From JBAXTE01 sp037130365 (GTDB lineage: Bacteria > Bacteroidota > Bacteroidia > Bacteroidales > WCHB1-69), in contig JBAXTE010000014.1 in assembly GCA_037130365.1 (NCBI GenBank), forward strand, positions 1 to 64,000: a stretch of 64,000 bases of DNA. The letters run 5' to 3'. Both the position numbers and the translations under genes were made by a program. The notes beneath the pieces are model-generated. The model had not been told where the DNA came from. It saw only the letters and a program-made list of their open reading frames with translations, and ran no database searches. Positions 35,750 to 43,934 of this stretch are shown in pieces (positions within the stretch are counted from its first letter, which is position 1; each line of letters opens with the position of its first letter).

Positions 35750-35757
35750 CAAAAGTA
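35750..35757 (-). promoter_or_regulatory. rimO promoter (-7 box TACTTTTG)
   Basis: Exact TAnnTTTG match on the minus strand, 15 bases before the GTG start. Confidence 0.5.
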
Positions 35758-35811
35758 CGAAAAATAGGTGGAATTTGGGTATCTTCCTATTGTTATAATC
35801 AAACATTGCTA

Positions 35812-35819
35812 TATATTTG
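35812..35819 (+). promoter_or_regulatory. Promoter of the TPR protein (-7 box TATATTTG)
   Basis: Exact TAnnTTTG match with TTG at 35790-35792, 19 bases upstream. It is divergent from the rimO promoter 55 bases away. Leader about 48 bases. Confidence 0.6.
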
Positions 35820-35874
35820 TAACCATCTTAAACCATTAAGAACAATACTCTACAAAAGATAACCAATTACACGT

Positions 35875-37428
35875 ATGAAAAAAAGAATTTTAATTTTATC
35901 AATTATTTTAATATTTAGATTATTTAGCTTTGGACAAACGGCAGACGATTTTGTGAAAAGCGGAATGGTTAAATATGAAAAAAAGGATTACTCTGGTGCA
36001 ATAATAGACTATAATAAAGCTATTAAGAAAAACCCATACAATTCAAAAGCATTTTTTAACCGTGGCAATGCAAAAGCCGATTTGCAAGATATTGATGGAG
36101 CAATAGATGACTTCAATAAAGCATTAGAAATAAATCCTATTGACGAAAATATATTAATAAATAGAGCAAATGTAAAAGCGGATATGGAAGATTATAAAGG
36201 AGCAATTATTGACCTAAACAGAGCTCTTAGCATAAACCCATATAATGAATTGATTTATCTTGGAAAAATTATTCCATTAGTGCGGTTAAATATGATAGAT
36301 GCTGCTATAAAAAGTGCAAACAAAGCATTAGAATTAAATCCTAAAAATGCAAAAGTGTATTTATTTCGTGGGTATTTGTATATTAATATCCGTTACTTTC
36401 AGCTAGCCATTGAAAATTTAGAAAAAGCAATAGAAATAAATCCGAATTATGAAGAAGCTTATTGTAGCTTAGGAGTATTAAAATATAGGGAAAATAAGTA
36501 TTTGGAGTCTATCACTTATCTAGATAATCTAGATAAAGCAATTGCCATAAATTCCAATTATTTGCAGTCATATATTTATAAGGCAAAGTCGAAAATGTTA
36601 TTATCTGATTCTAAAGGAGCTATAGATGTTATAGACAAAGCAATTGAAATTGATCCAAATTTCATGGAATTTTATCTTACAAAAGCTAACGTATTTGAAC
36701 GTTTAGGCGATTACGAAAGTGCGAAAAAAGTCTTTGACAAAGCAATTGACATTAATCCCAAAAATTCAGATATGTATGTTCAAAGAGGCTTTTTAATACT
36801 GAACCAATTCAACAACTTTACTGGTGGAATAAAAGACTATAGTCGAGCCATAAAAATTAATCCTAGAAAAGCTGAATATTATGAAAAAAGAGGAATAGCA
36901 AAGTTTATGATTTTTAAATATAAAAAGGCTTTATCTGATTTCAATAAGGTTATAGAACTTGATGAAAATGCTTTGAATGCTTATTATTATCGGGCCCAAA
37001 TAAATAATGAAATTGGAAATTATCAAGGAGCGATTAAGGATGTCAATTATTTGATTCAGCAAAAAATGTTTAGAGCCAATAATTCAACAATGGGTCTTTA
37101 TGTTTGTCGAGGAATTGCAAAATTAAATTTAATGAATTATGATGAAGCAATTGCTGACTTTAACATAGATATTCAAATCAATCCGCTTAATTTTGTTGCA
37201 TATCGATATAGAGGAGATTCAAAGGCTGGTCTTAAGAATTTTAATGAAGCAATAGCTGATTATAATAAAGCAATAGAATTAAATCCAAACTATTCTTATT
37301 CTTACGAAGTAAGAGGTCGTGCTAAATTGAGACTAGGACTACAAAAAGATGGGTTACTAGATTTAAGTAAAGCTAAAGAATTAAAAGAAAATGGAATAGA
37401 GAATCTTATTAAGAAACATTATAAATAG
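35875..37428 (+). CDS. Exported TPR-repeat protein
   Basis: A 517-residue protein with a signal peptide (KKRILILSIILIFRLFSFGQ) followed by tetratricopeptide repeats of 34 residues covering almost all of the mature chain. About a dozen units show the pattern of AIIDYNKAIKKNPYNSKAFFNRG, with alternating Gly-Ala and Tyr signature residues. TPR arrays form a right-handed superhelix that binds peptides. It is probably periplasmic; no lipobox is seen, and its partner is not evident. It starts a transcript that may reach the two unknown genes downstream. Confidence 0.88.
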   Translation: MKKRILILSIILIFRLFSFGQTADDFVKSGMVKYEKKDYSGAIIDYNKAIKKNPYNSKAFFNRGNAKADLQDIDGAIDDFNKALEINPIDENILINRANVKADMEDYKGAIIDLNRALSINPYNELIYLGKIIPLVRLNMIDAAIKSANKALELNPKNAKVYLFRGYLYINIRYFQLAIENLEKAIEINPNYEEAYCSLGVLKYRENKYLESITYLDNLDKAIAINSNYLQSYIYKAKSKMLLSDSKGAIDVIDKAIEIDPNFMEFYLTKANVFERLGDYESAKKVFDKAIDINPKNSDMYVQRGFLILNQFNNFTGGIKDYSRAIKINPRKAEYYEKRGIAKFMIFKYKKALSDFNKVIELDENALNAYYYRAQINNEIGNYQGAIKDVNYLIQQKMFRANNSTMGLYVCRGIAKLNLMNYDEAIADFNIDIQINPLNFVAYRYRGDSKAGLKNFNEAIADYNKAIELNPNYSYSYEVRGRAKLRLGLQKDGLLDLSKAKELKENGIENLIKKHYK

Positions 37429-37544
37429 AAAAAACTTTGTTACTCAATTGGCGAAATGCTTTTTATTATTCACTTTGTTATGATTCATGATATTTGTAAT
37501 TTTAATCCATCAAACCTGTTGATTTTCTAAAACCCATAACATTT

Positions 37545-38141
37545 ATGGAAAATCTCATCAACTTAAGTTTACAGCCCTTTTTGTTTAATTACAGTTTATT
37601 GCCTGCAACAGAACTAGAAGAAGCAATGGTTCAAAATCATTTATCAAGTTTTGATTCGTATCAAGAATATACTATGGTTGTAATTTCGGAAACGGTTAAA
37701 TTAGTAAAAAATCAAAATCAATCTTTTTTATCGTTATTGAATATAAATTACATATTTAAAGAATTAAAAATACCTCAAAACATACAGGAACAGTGCATTT
37801 ATGAAGTAATTGGATTGACTGAATTAAGAAAGGATTATGGAAGAGTATTAATTAGACCAGAAACTATTGCAGATAAAATTGCTGAAATTTTCGAACAAGT
37901 TGAACTTGATTTTGATACAGATAAAGAATTTAGTAGAAAATATTATGTGCTTTCTAACAATGAATCAAAATTTAGAATGCAGGTTACGACTTCATTTTTA
38001 AATTGTATCGCTAAATTCGATAACCTCGAAATTGAAATTAATAAAACTATTTTAATTGTAAGAACAAGAAAGCCATTTTCTTCTGAAATTACTAAAACTA
38101 TAGCTGATTTTTTGGTGGAAATTAATAACGGTTTAAATTGA
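37545..38141 (+). CDS. Protein of unknown function
   Basis: A 198-residue, probably cytoplasmic protein with no signal, membrane segment or recognisable domain. The N-terminal half is helical (ATELEEAMVQNHLSSFDSYQ), the C-terminal half is a mixed alpha-beta region (SRKYYVLSNNESKFRMQVTT, EIEINKTILIVRTRKPFS, then a final helix). It is 31 bases before the next gene on the same strand, so the pair is probably co-transcribed. I do not recognise a family. Confidence 0.7.
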   Translation: MENLINLSLQPFLFNYSLLPATELEEAMVQNHLSSFDSYQEYTMVVISETVKLVKNQNQSFLSLLNINYIFKELKIPQNIQEQCIYEVIGLTELRKDYGRVLIRPETIADKIAEIFEQVELDFDTDKEFSRKYYVLSNNESKFRMQVTTSFLNCIAKFDNLEIEINKTILIVRTRKPFSSEITKTIADFLVEINNGLN

Positions 38142-38172
38142 TAAAACAGCATTAACCTATAAACTCTACATC

Positions 38173-38940
38173 ATGGATATTTACGACATTTTAGGGTATC
38201 TCTTAGCCGGATTTTCAATTGTGCTCATAATTAGTCTTGTATATGTTCTTTTTAAAAATTTCAAAGAAATCCTTTATAATATTCTTCGAGGTTTGAAAAG
38301 TGATCGTATTGGGTGGTTAATATTTTTGTCCCCCATTTGGATTCCGGTGTATTTACTTGATAAACAATTTAAACTGGGAATTTATATATCTGAAGAGAAC
38401 GAAGATTCAATTGATGAAGATTTAGTTTATACTTCAACTAAAACACTAAATGTCGATTTTAGCCAATACCAAAAATATATTATCGTAAATCCAACTAATT
38501 TAAAGGAGCTAAATAAAGCCATAGCTGACTGTTATGAAATAACTCCCGAAGAAGATTTTAAGAGAATAAAGTTTCACTGTAATCAAGGCAAATTCATTTT
38601 GAAAATTTCAGATGATTGTAATTTTTTCAACTTCAATTACTTAATTTTATGGTTTAATACCGAATTGAATAAAGGAACTAAAAACATCGAAATATTTGGA
38701 CTGGCTCTGAATAAATCCATTTCAATGGAATCGTATTATGTTGCATGTGACACAACAGGACAACATGTTAATAGTCTAACTGGTAAAACTTTTGCTGGAG
38801 ATAAATTCTCCATTTATCTGTTTGATGATTTCGAAAAAACAGAGAAACTCGAAATAAACAATAAAATAAAATTAGACCTTGAACTTGAAATCAACTCTTT
38901 AACTACTGACTTCTCAAATCTTGAATTTATTGAACTATAA
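38173..38940 (+). CDS. Membrane-anchored protein of unknown function
   Basis: A 255-residue protein with one strong membrane segment at about 8-29 (LLAGFSIVLIISLVYVLF) and a second hydrophobic stretch at about 48-64 (IGWLIFLSPIWIPVYLL), followed by a soluble, mainly beta domain of about 190 residues with an acidic NEDSIDEDLV linker. Unit KTLNVDFSQYQKYIIVN and later FSIYLFDDFEKTEKLEI suggest a compact sandwich. No family recognised. It pairs with the preceding unknown gene. Confidence 0.7.
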   Translation: MDIYDILGYLLAGFSIVLIISLVYVLFKNFKEILYNILRGLKSDRIGWLIFLSPIWIPVYLLDKQFKLGIYISEENEDSIDEDLVYTSTKTLNVDFSQYQKYIIVNPTNLKELNKAIADCYEITPEEDFKRIKFHCNQGKFILKISDDCNFFNFNYLILWFNTELNKGTKNIEIFGLALNKSISMESYYVACDTTGQHVNSLTGKTFAGDKFSIYLFDDFEKTEKLEINNKIKLDLELEINSLTTDFSNLEFIEL

Positions 38941-38961
38941 ATCAGTTTTACAAATTATAGA

Positions 38962-38989
38962 GATAATTGAATAATATTTCTCAATTATT
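38962..38989. terminator. Weak shared hairpin between convergent genes
   Basis: ATAATTGA (38963-38970) pairs with TCAATTAT (38981-38988), 10-base loop. Only a short T stretch follows on the plus strand. It overlaps the end of the minus-strand hydrolase gene's stop codon region. Confidence 0.35.
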
Positions 38990-40860
38990 TACATCTTCAC
39001 AAGTTTCATCATTCGAATTCCATTACTGCTAATAATCTCCACAAAATAGATTCCTGCGGGGAGAAAATTTAAGTTGTAGCGTTCCGATTTTTGTTGGGTG
39101 AAAATTTTTACCCCGTTAATATTGTATAGGTTTATTTCGTTGTAGTTCTCGTTTGTAATAGAGAAAGATTCATTAGCTGGATTTGGAACTATTTGAAATT
39201 GGTCTTCCTGAGGCACATTTTCATTCAACCCAACGATATAGCTATTTAGTGGTAACTCTATAAAAGAAGCATGTGAATTGTTGAGATAAACTTTGTTTAG
39301 AGCGGTTAATGTATCGCCAGTGGAGTACATTTTGCCCCCATTATTTAAGTTGTTATCAAATCGTGGATAATTTGAAGAGGTAATATCAATTCGGATTCTA
39401 TGGCCAGCTAAGAAGGTATTTGCTAAGTCATGTATTGGAATGTCTATTTCGTATATTTGTCCGCTTTGCATCGAAGCAGTATCTGCAGCGTGGAATCCTG
39501 CGCGAAAACGCATCCTTTGAATATTGTCTACCAACAACATCGAGCGACCATCGGGATAAACATCTGTTAGACGAAATCCAAAATCGGTGTCTGGACGATT
39601 GGAACTGACAAATAGATGAACTCTGCCACTTCCTTTTAAAACAGTATTTTGAGTGAGGATAGGAGTCGTGTATATTAAAATGTCATTTCGCGATTCAACC
39701 AAAGGCGCTTGATTGTATGGCCCTTGATGCAAATCGTTTCTGAGCGTAGAACCTCCAATGGTTGGAGATGGATTGTGTGGGTCGTAAGTGATATTTGCTG
39801 AAGCTGTTGTGGATGTTGGAAGAGTAGGTGTTAAACTATTATTGTCGTTGAAAAATAGTTTAATAGCTAGCATTCCTGTTGGTGGCCATGTTGCAGTTTG
39901 TTGCCATGTGTTTTCTCCCATTTGAAAATATTGAACAACGGGTTCGGACTCCCAGCCATTACTTAAATCTCTTAAATAGAAATCAAAAAATCGAAGAGCT
40001 AATGAATCACTCCAGCCACAGGCTTCATTATAAGTAAGCTCACCTTGATTGCACGTTCCTACTTGAGCAGTTCCAAATCCACCATGAGCCCACGGTCCCA
40101 TCATTAATTTATGTTTACTGCGAACAGCTAAGGGCGAACTTGTTTGAACTCCGTTAAACATTTGCATCATCACTTCTACGTTGTGGTCGTACCAACCTCC
40201 AACCATAAAAAGTGGGACGTTCATCGATTGTGGGTAGTAATTTATAGCTTCAGCATATTGCCAAGTAGTATTGTAAAGCGGATTATTAAGTAAAGTTGTA
40301 GCAAGTCCAAAACCTAAATTATCCAGTTGTTGAACATATTCGGTACGATAAACGCCTCCAGGAAAATACTCCCAATAATTAAATTGTGGTCCAGCAACTA
40401 ATGGTGCTGCGCAAACAAGATGTGGCGGATTTTCCTTTGCTGTTTGAAATTGAATTTTTCCCAATGCGGAAGGTCCCCAAGTGCCAATTTTTCCATTGCT
40501 CCACGATTTAGTTGCAATCCATTCCACTACATCATAGCCATCTTTTCCTCTGTCGGCATTGGCAACCATTGCTGAAGCAGAACCATAATATCCACGCCAA
40601 TCAACCACGACTAATGCATAAGGAGTTCCGGCTATTGAGCCTAAACCTAATGGCTGATTAATCCTATAATAAAGCCGATTGTAGGGAGTTTGAACTAAAA
40701 TTACTGGATATTGTCCAGGAGTTGAGGGCAAATAAATGTCGGCAGCAAGTTTCTTTCCATCGCGCATTGGTATTGAATCAACCGTTTGAACTAGGGTTTG
40801 TGATTTGCATAAACCAATGGAAATCAGGAATAAAATCAAAAATAATGAATTTCTTTTCAT
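38989..40860 (-). CDS. Secreted CocE/NonD-family hydrolase with T9SS sorting domain
   Basis: A 623-residue exported hydrolase of the CocE/NonD (S15) type. A Sec signal fills 1-20. The alpha/beta hydrolase region (about 25-330) begins VDSIPMRDGKKLAADIYLP and has the nucleophile Ser in GTWGPSALGK at about 143. A C-terminal jelly-roll (about 350-540), usual in this family, includes GSGRVHLFVSS and a late GHRIRIDITSSNYPR. The last 80 residues are a T9SS type A sorting domain (QIVPNPANESFSI, GIYFVEIISSNG, final KLVKM). It probably acts as an esterase or dipeptidase at the surface; substrate unknown. Confidence 0.92.
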   Translation of the reverse strand: MKRNSLFLILFLISIGLCKSQTLVQTVDSIPMRDGKKLAADIYLPSTPGQYPVILVQTPYNRLYYRINQPLGLGSIAGTPYALVVVDWRGYYGSASAMVANADRGKDGYDVVEWIATKSWSNGKIGTWGPSALGKIQFQTAKENPPHLVCAAPLVAGPQFNYWEYFPGGVYRTEYVQQLDNLGFGLATTLLNNPLYNTTWQYAEAINYYPQSMNVPLFMVGGWYDHNVEVMMQMFNGVQTSSPLAVRSKHKLMMGPWAHGGFGTAQVGTCNQGELTYNEACGWSDSLALRFFDFYLRDLSNGWESEPVVQYFQMGENTWQQTATWPPTGMLAIKLFFNDNNSLTPTLPTSTTASANITYDPHNPSPTIGGSTLRNDLHQGPYNQAPLVESRNDILIYTTPILTQNTVLKGSGRVHLFVSSNRPDTDFGFRLTDVYPDGRSMLLVDNIQRMRFRAGFHAADTASMQSGQIYEIDIPIHDLANTFLAGHRIRIDITSSNYPRFDNNLNNGGKMYSTGDTLTALNKVYLNNSHASFIELPLNSYIVGLNENVPQEDQFQIVPNPANESFSITNENYNEINLYNINGVKIFTQQKSERYNLNFLPAGIYFVEIISSNGIRMMKLVKM

Positions 40861-40936
40861 GTTATGATCTTTGTTAATTAATCAAAAAAAATGCACATTC
40901 AACTTTCACAGACATCGCTTAATGCTTGGATTGTTA

Positions 40937-40944
40937 TAATTTTG
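40937..40944 (+). promoter_or_regulatory. fabI promoter (-7 box TAATTTTG)
   Basis: Exact TAnnTTTG match. The transcript would start near 40951, giving a leader of about 92 bases that contains an inverted repeat at 40971-40995. Confidence 0.45.
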
Positions 40945-40970
40945 CACCATATTGCCCCAAGCAAGCGAAC

Positions 40971-40995
40971 AATGTTCGAATGATTGTTGAACATT
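40971..40995 (+). promoter_or_regulatory. Inverted repeat in the fabI leader
   Basis: AATGTTC (40971-40977) and GAACATT (40989-40995) form a hairpin in the long fabI leader. Overlapping it, GAACAATGTTC (40967-40977) is a short palindrome. It could be an operator or a leader hairpin; the regulator is unknown. Confidence 0.3.
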
Positions 40996-41042
40996 TTCAT
41001 TGCAATATTAGTTTAATTTCAAATCATAACCAACTAATTTAT

Positions 41043-41873
41043 ATGTCAAATCAACTTTTAAAAGGAAAAAAAGGAATCATATTTGGTGCGCTCGACGTAA
41101 ATTCAATTGCATGGCAAGTTGCATTAAAAGCGCACGCCGAGGGTGCAGAATTTGTGTTATCGAATGCACCAATTGCTTTACGTAAAAAAGATATTTACAA
41201 ACTTGCGGAAATTACAAAATCACAAGTCATAGGTGCAGATATAACCGTGGTTGTTGAATTGGAAGATCTTTTTACCGAATCGATGCGTATTTTAGGTGGC
41301 AAAATAGACTTTGTTTTGCATTCAGTAGGCATGTCGCCCAATGTTCGTAAAGGAATCCCATATCCTGAATTGAATTACGAATATATGATGAAAACACTTG
41401 ATGTTTCTGCTATCTCATTGCATAAAGTGCTTTCGGTAGCATGGCGATTAGATGCAATCAACGATTCTGGTTCTGTAGTAGCATTATCATATATTGCTGC
41501 ACAACGTGCATACTCTAGTTATAGCGATATGTCGCAAGCCAAAGCAATGCTTGAGTCTATTGTTCGCCAATTTGGTTATCATTATGGAAGAACAAAAAAG
41601 GTGAGAATCAATTCAGTTTCGCAATCACCAACTGTAACAACAGCAGGAACAGGAGTCTCTGGATTTGATGCATTTTATAATTATGCAAACGATATGTCAC
41701 CCCTCGGAAATGCTGATTCAGATTCGTGCGCAGATTATTGTATCACACTATTTTCTGATTACACTCGAATGGTAACTATGCAAAATCTGTATCATGATGG
41801 AGGTTATGTTTCTATGGGAATCAGTAATAAGCTAATTGATCAGTTTATTCAATGTAAAAGTTGTAACGATTAA
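41043..41873 (+). CDS. fabI: Enoyl-ACP reductase FabI
   Basis: A 276-residue short-chain reductase that performs the last step of fatty acid elongation (enoyl-ACP to acyl-ACP, NAD(P)H). Motifs: LLKGKKGIIFGALDVNSIAW at the N-terminus (nucleotide site, FabI-type), IDFVLHSVGMSP at about 95, and the catalytic Tyr-x6-Lys in SYSDMSQAKAM (about 165). RINSVSQSPTVTTAG follows. I start at ATG 41043 because the 39 upstream in-frame codons begin at a TTG that precedes the promoter. It ends at a strong shared terminator. Confidence 0.95.
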   Translation: MSNQLLKGKKGIIFGALDVNSIAWQVALKAHAEGAEFVLSNAPIALRKKDIYKLAEITKSQVIGADITVVVELEDLFTESMRILGGKIDFVLHSVGMSPNVRKGIPYPELNYEYMMKTLDVSAISLHKVLSVAWRLDAINDSGSVVALSYIAAQRAYSSYSDMSQAKAMLESIVRQFGYHYGRTKKVRINSVSQSPTVTTAGTGVSGFDAFYNYANDMSPLGNADSDSCADYCITLFSDYTRMVTMQNLYHDGGYVSMGISNKLIDQFIQCKSCND

Positions 41874-41898
41874 TGCTTTTGATTAGAACTTACGTTTA

Positions 41899-41936
41899 AA
41901 AAAAGTCGACAGTAATTTTAATCTGTCGACTTTTTT
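41899..41936. terminator. Bidirectional terminator between fabI and the barrel gene
   Basis: Perfect 14-pair stem: AAAAAAGTCGACAG (41899-41912) with CTGTCGACTTTTTT (41923-41936). T runs on both strands serve both convergent genes. Confidence 0.9.
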
Positions 41937-41975
41937 AATAAATCCTATAATCTATTGATTATGAGTGAATTGTTT

Positions 41976-42602
41976 TTATTTTATTCCAAAGAAATAAGTG
42001 TATCCAATTCCAATCGAGAAAAAATCTCCTAAAGTTTCATCTGGCCATTTTGTTGAAGCAGAAATTTGATATTCTAAATTAATACCTGCCGACATATTTG
42101 GTTTAAAATGATAATTGCATTCAAAACCGAATACATTAAACATAAAACTTGTGATATTTGTAGCTCCAATTTTGTTCTCGACTGCTACTTCAGAAAATAT
42201 TCCAGGAGCAGTTTCTTTTAACTCTGTTGTTGTAAGAGTCCCCGAAGGTAAACCCGTAGACATAAAACCGATTCCGATGCTAGGAATAATTGATATTTTA
42301 TCGTTGAACATTCTTTTCAAAATAAACACATTTCCTGAAAACCCAAACTGACTGGCACTTCCAGATGCCTTGAAATTTGGGTAGCCATAATTATGAGAAC
42401 TAAAACTAAACTTACCTCCAGCACCAAACCATTCATTTAAGAAATATGCACCTTCTAGGCTTGTACCAAACCCGGTTTTTAATTTTTTGATACTTTCAAA
42501 AACAGGTGAAAAATGAACTGCTGCAAAATGAGGTTTAATGTCTTGAGCACTTAAAACAACAAATTGAAGAACAAATAGGAGAGTAAAAATTATTTTTTTC
42601 AT
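41976..42602 (-). CDS. Outer-membrane beta-barrel protein
   Basis: A 208-residue protein with a Sec signal (MKKIIFTLLFVLQFVVLS, cleavage after AQ). The mature chain alternates hydrophobic residues with Gly/Ser turns, as in 8-stranded barrels (SLEGAYFLNEWFGAGGKFSF, FGFSGNVFILKRM, GINLEYQISASTKWPDE), and ends with the outer-membrane-type strand FFSIGIGYTYFFGIK, finishing near Phe. It resembles the OmpA-barrel/OMP_b-brl group, but no periplasmic domain follows. A -7 box lies at 42680-42687. Confidence 0.8.
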   Translation of the reverse strand: MKKIIFTLLFVLQFVVLSAQDIKPHFAAVHFSPVFESIKKLKTGFGTSLEGAYFLNEWFGAGGKFSFSSHNYGYPNFKASGSASQFGFSGNVFILKRMFNDKISIIPSIGIGFMSTGLPSGTLTTTELKETAPGIFSEVAVENKIGATNITSFMFNVFGFECNYHFKPNMSAGINLEYQISASTKWPDETLGDFFSIGIGYTYFFGIK

Positions 42603-42679
42603 GAGCTTTTCTTTCGTTTGTGGTAAAATATATTTAATTGCTTAATAATAAATATTACATTTCTTTTAATTGATTTTAG

Positions 42680-42687
42680 CAAAGATA
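42680..42687 (-). promoter_or_regulatory. Promoter of the barrel gene (-7 box TATCTTTG)
   Basis: Exact TAnnTTTG match on the minus strand; the leader would be about 70 bases. Confidence 0.45.
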
Positions 42688-42699
42688 TAAAATTTTATT

Positions 42700-42707
42700 T
42701 ATTTTTG
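42700..42707 (+). promoter_or_regulatory. Possible promoter of the DUF6340 gene (-7 box TATTTTTG)
   Basis: Exact TAnnTTTG match on the plus strand, 80 bases before ATG 42789, in a T-rich stretch; the -33 region is not clear. Confidence 0.35.
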
Positions 42708-42788
42708 TTCTTTATATCAAAAAATCAATTTTTTTTTGGTGTCACTTTCAGTTAAATTTATTGCTAATTATTTTAAATATTGATACTT

Positions 42789-43838
42789 ATGAAAATGAAA
42801 AATGCTTTAGTTGTTCCTATTGCACTGGTTTTAATAACAGTTTCGCTCATCTCTTGTAAAACAAGGTCATTGAATGTGCAAGTACTTGTACCTGCTCAAA
42901 TAAATATGCCTCAAGATATATCGTCTATTGGTCTGTTAAATCATTCTTTGCCTTCTAAAGAGGATAAGTGGAGTAATATTTTAGAAGGTTTTTTTACCGG
43001 TGAATCTATTGGTGCTGATAAAGAAGGTTCGTATGCAACCCTTAGAGGATGTGGAAATAAGCTGAATAATTCTCCAAGATTTAAATCTTCAGTATTAGAA
43101 GCTGAAAATTATAGAGGAACTGGTACCAAGGAGTTTCCTTTGCCTTTGGAATGGTCGGAAGTTGAGAAATTGTGTAAAAAGTATAATGTAGATGTAATTG
43201 CAGCTTTAGAAACATTTGATTCTGATGTAATGTATACTTCTGGTTCTGGAATGAAAAACATCACAAAAGATGGTAAAACAGTCAGCGTAGTGGAATTTTG
43301 GAGTGATTTAAAAATTAGAGTAAATGCTGGTTGGAGAATTTATGATTATAAAAATAAAAAAATTATAGATCAAGATGTATTTACCGATGAACAAGGATGG
43401 CATGCAACTGGACCTAATGAAGCTTCTTCTCGCGGGAATTTACCTTCGAAACGGAATTGTATTAATGATGCAGGTCGCTTTGCTGGCGAAATGTTTGCTG
43501 TTAGAATTTCCCCTAATTGGGTTTGGGTGCCAAGATATTATTATGTTAAGGGCAATGATGAGTTTAAAAATGCAAAACAATACGTTAAACTAAACGATTG
43601 GAAAGGTGCTGCTAAAATTTGGAGTAAATATACAACTTCCTTAGATCCAAAAATTGCTGGTAGAGCTTGCCACAATATGGCGTTGGCTTCAGAAATGGAG
43701 GGAAATCTTCAAGTTGCACTTGAATGGGCAACTAAAGCATACAAAAACTATCGAATAAATTCCGATTTGTCGTATGTAAATCAACTGACTACTAGAATAA
43801 TGCAACAAGATAAATTAAACGATCAAATGGGAAAATAG
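42789..43838 (+). CDS. DUF6340 lipoprotein
   Basis: A 349-residue lipoprotein. The signal has lipobox ISC followed by KTRSLNVQVLVPAQINMP, the usual DUF6340 beginning. A mixed fold spans about 25-240 with LCKKYNVDVIAALETFDSD and later NAGWRIYDYKNKKIIDQD, then a C-terminal TPR-like helical pair (AAKIWSKYTTSLDPKIAGRA, then EMEGNLQVALEWATKAYKNY). The family is restricted to Bacteroidota and of unknown function; a surface or outer-membrane inner-leaflet location follows from the lipobox. I chose ATG 42789 over the upstream TTG 42780. Confidence 0.85.
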   Translation: MKMKNALVVPIALVLITVSLISCKTRSLNVQVLVPAQINMPQDISSIGLLNHSLPSKEDKWSNILEGFFTGESIGADKEGSYATLRGCGNKLNNSPRFKSSVLEAENYRGTGTKEFPLPLEWSEVEKLCKKYNVDVIAALETFDSDVMYTSGSGMKNITKDGKTVSVVEFWSDLKIRVNAGWRIYDYKNKKIIDQDVFTDEQGWHATGPNEASSRGNLPSKRNCINDAGRFAGEMFAVRISPNWVWVPRYYYVKGNDEFKNAKQYVKLNDWKGAAKIWSKYTTSLDPKIAGRACHNMALASEMEGNLQVALEWATKAYKNYRINSDLSYVNQLTTRIMQQDKLNDQMGK

Positions 43839-43868
43839 AATTATAATCTTCCTTTCATTTATATGATA

Positions 43869-43915
43869 TTTAAGAAAAAAGCTTCTATTATTAAAATCGA
43901 AGCTTTTTTCTTAAA
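43869..43915. terminator. Bidirectional terminator, 17-pair perfect hairpin
   Basis: Arms 43869-43885 and 43899-43915, core AAAAAAGCTTC and GAAGCTTTTTT, 13-base loop. It lies between the convergent DUF6340 and oxidoreductase genes and serves both. Confidence 0.9.
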
Positions 43916-43934
43916 TGAGCAATATCTAAAGTAA

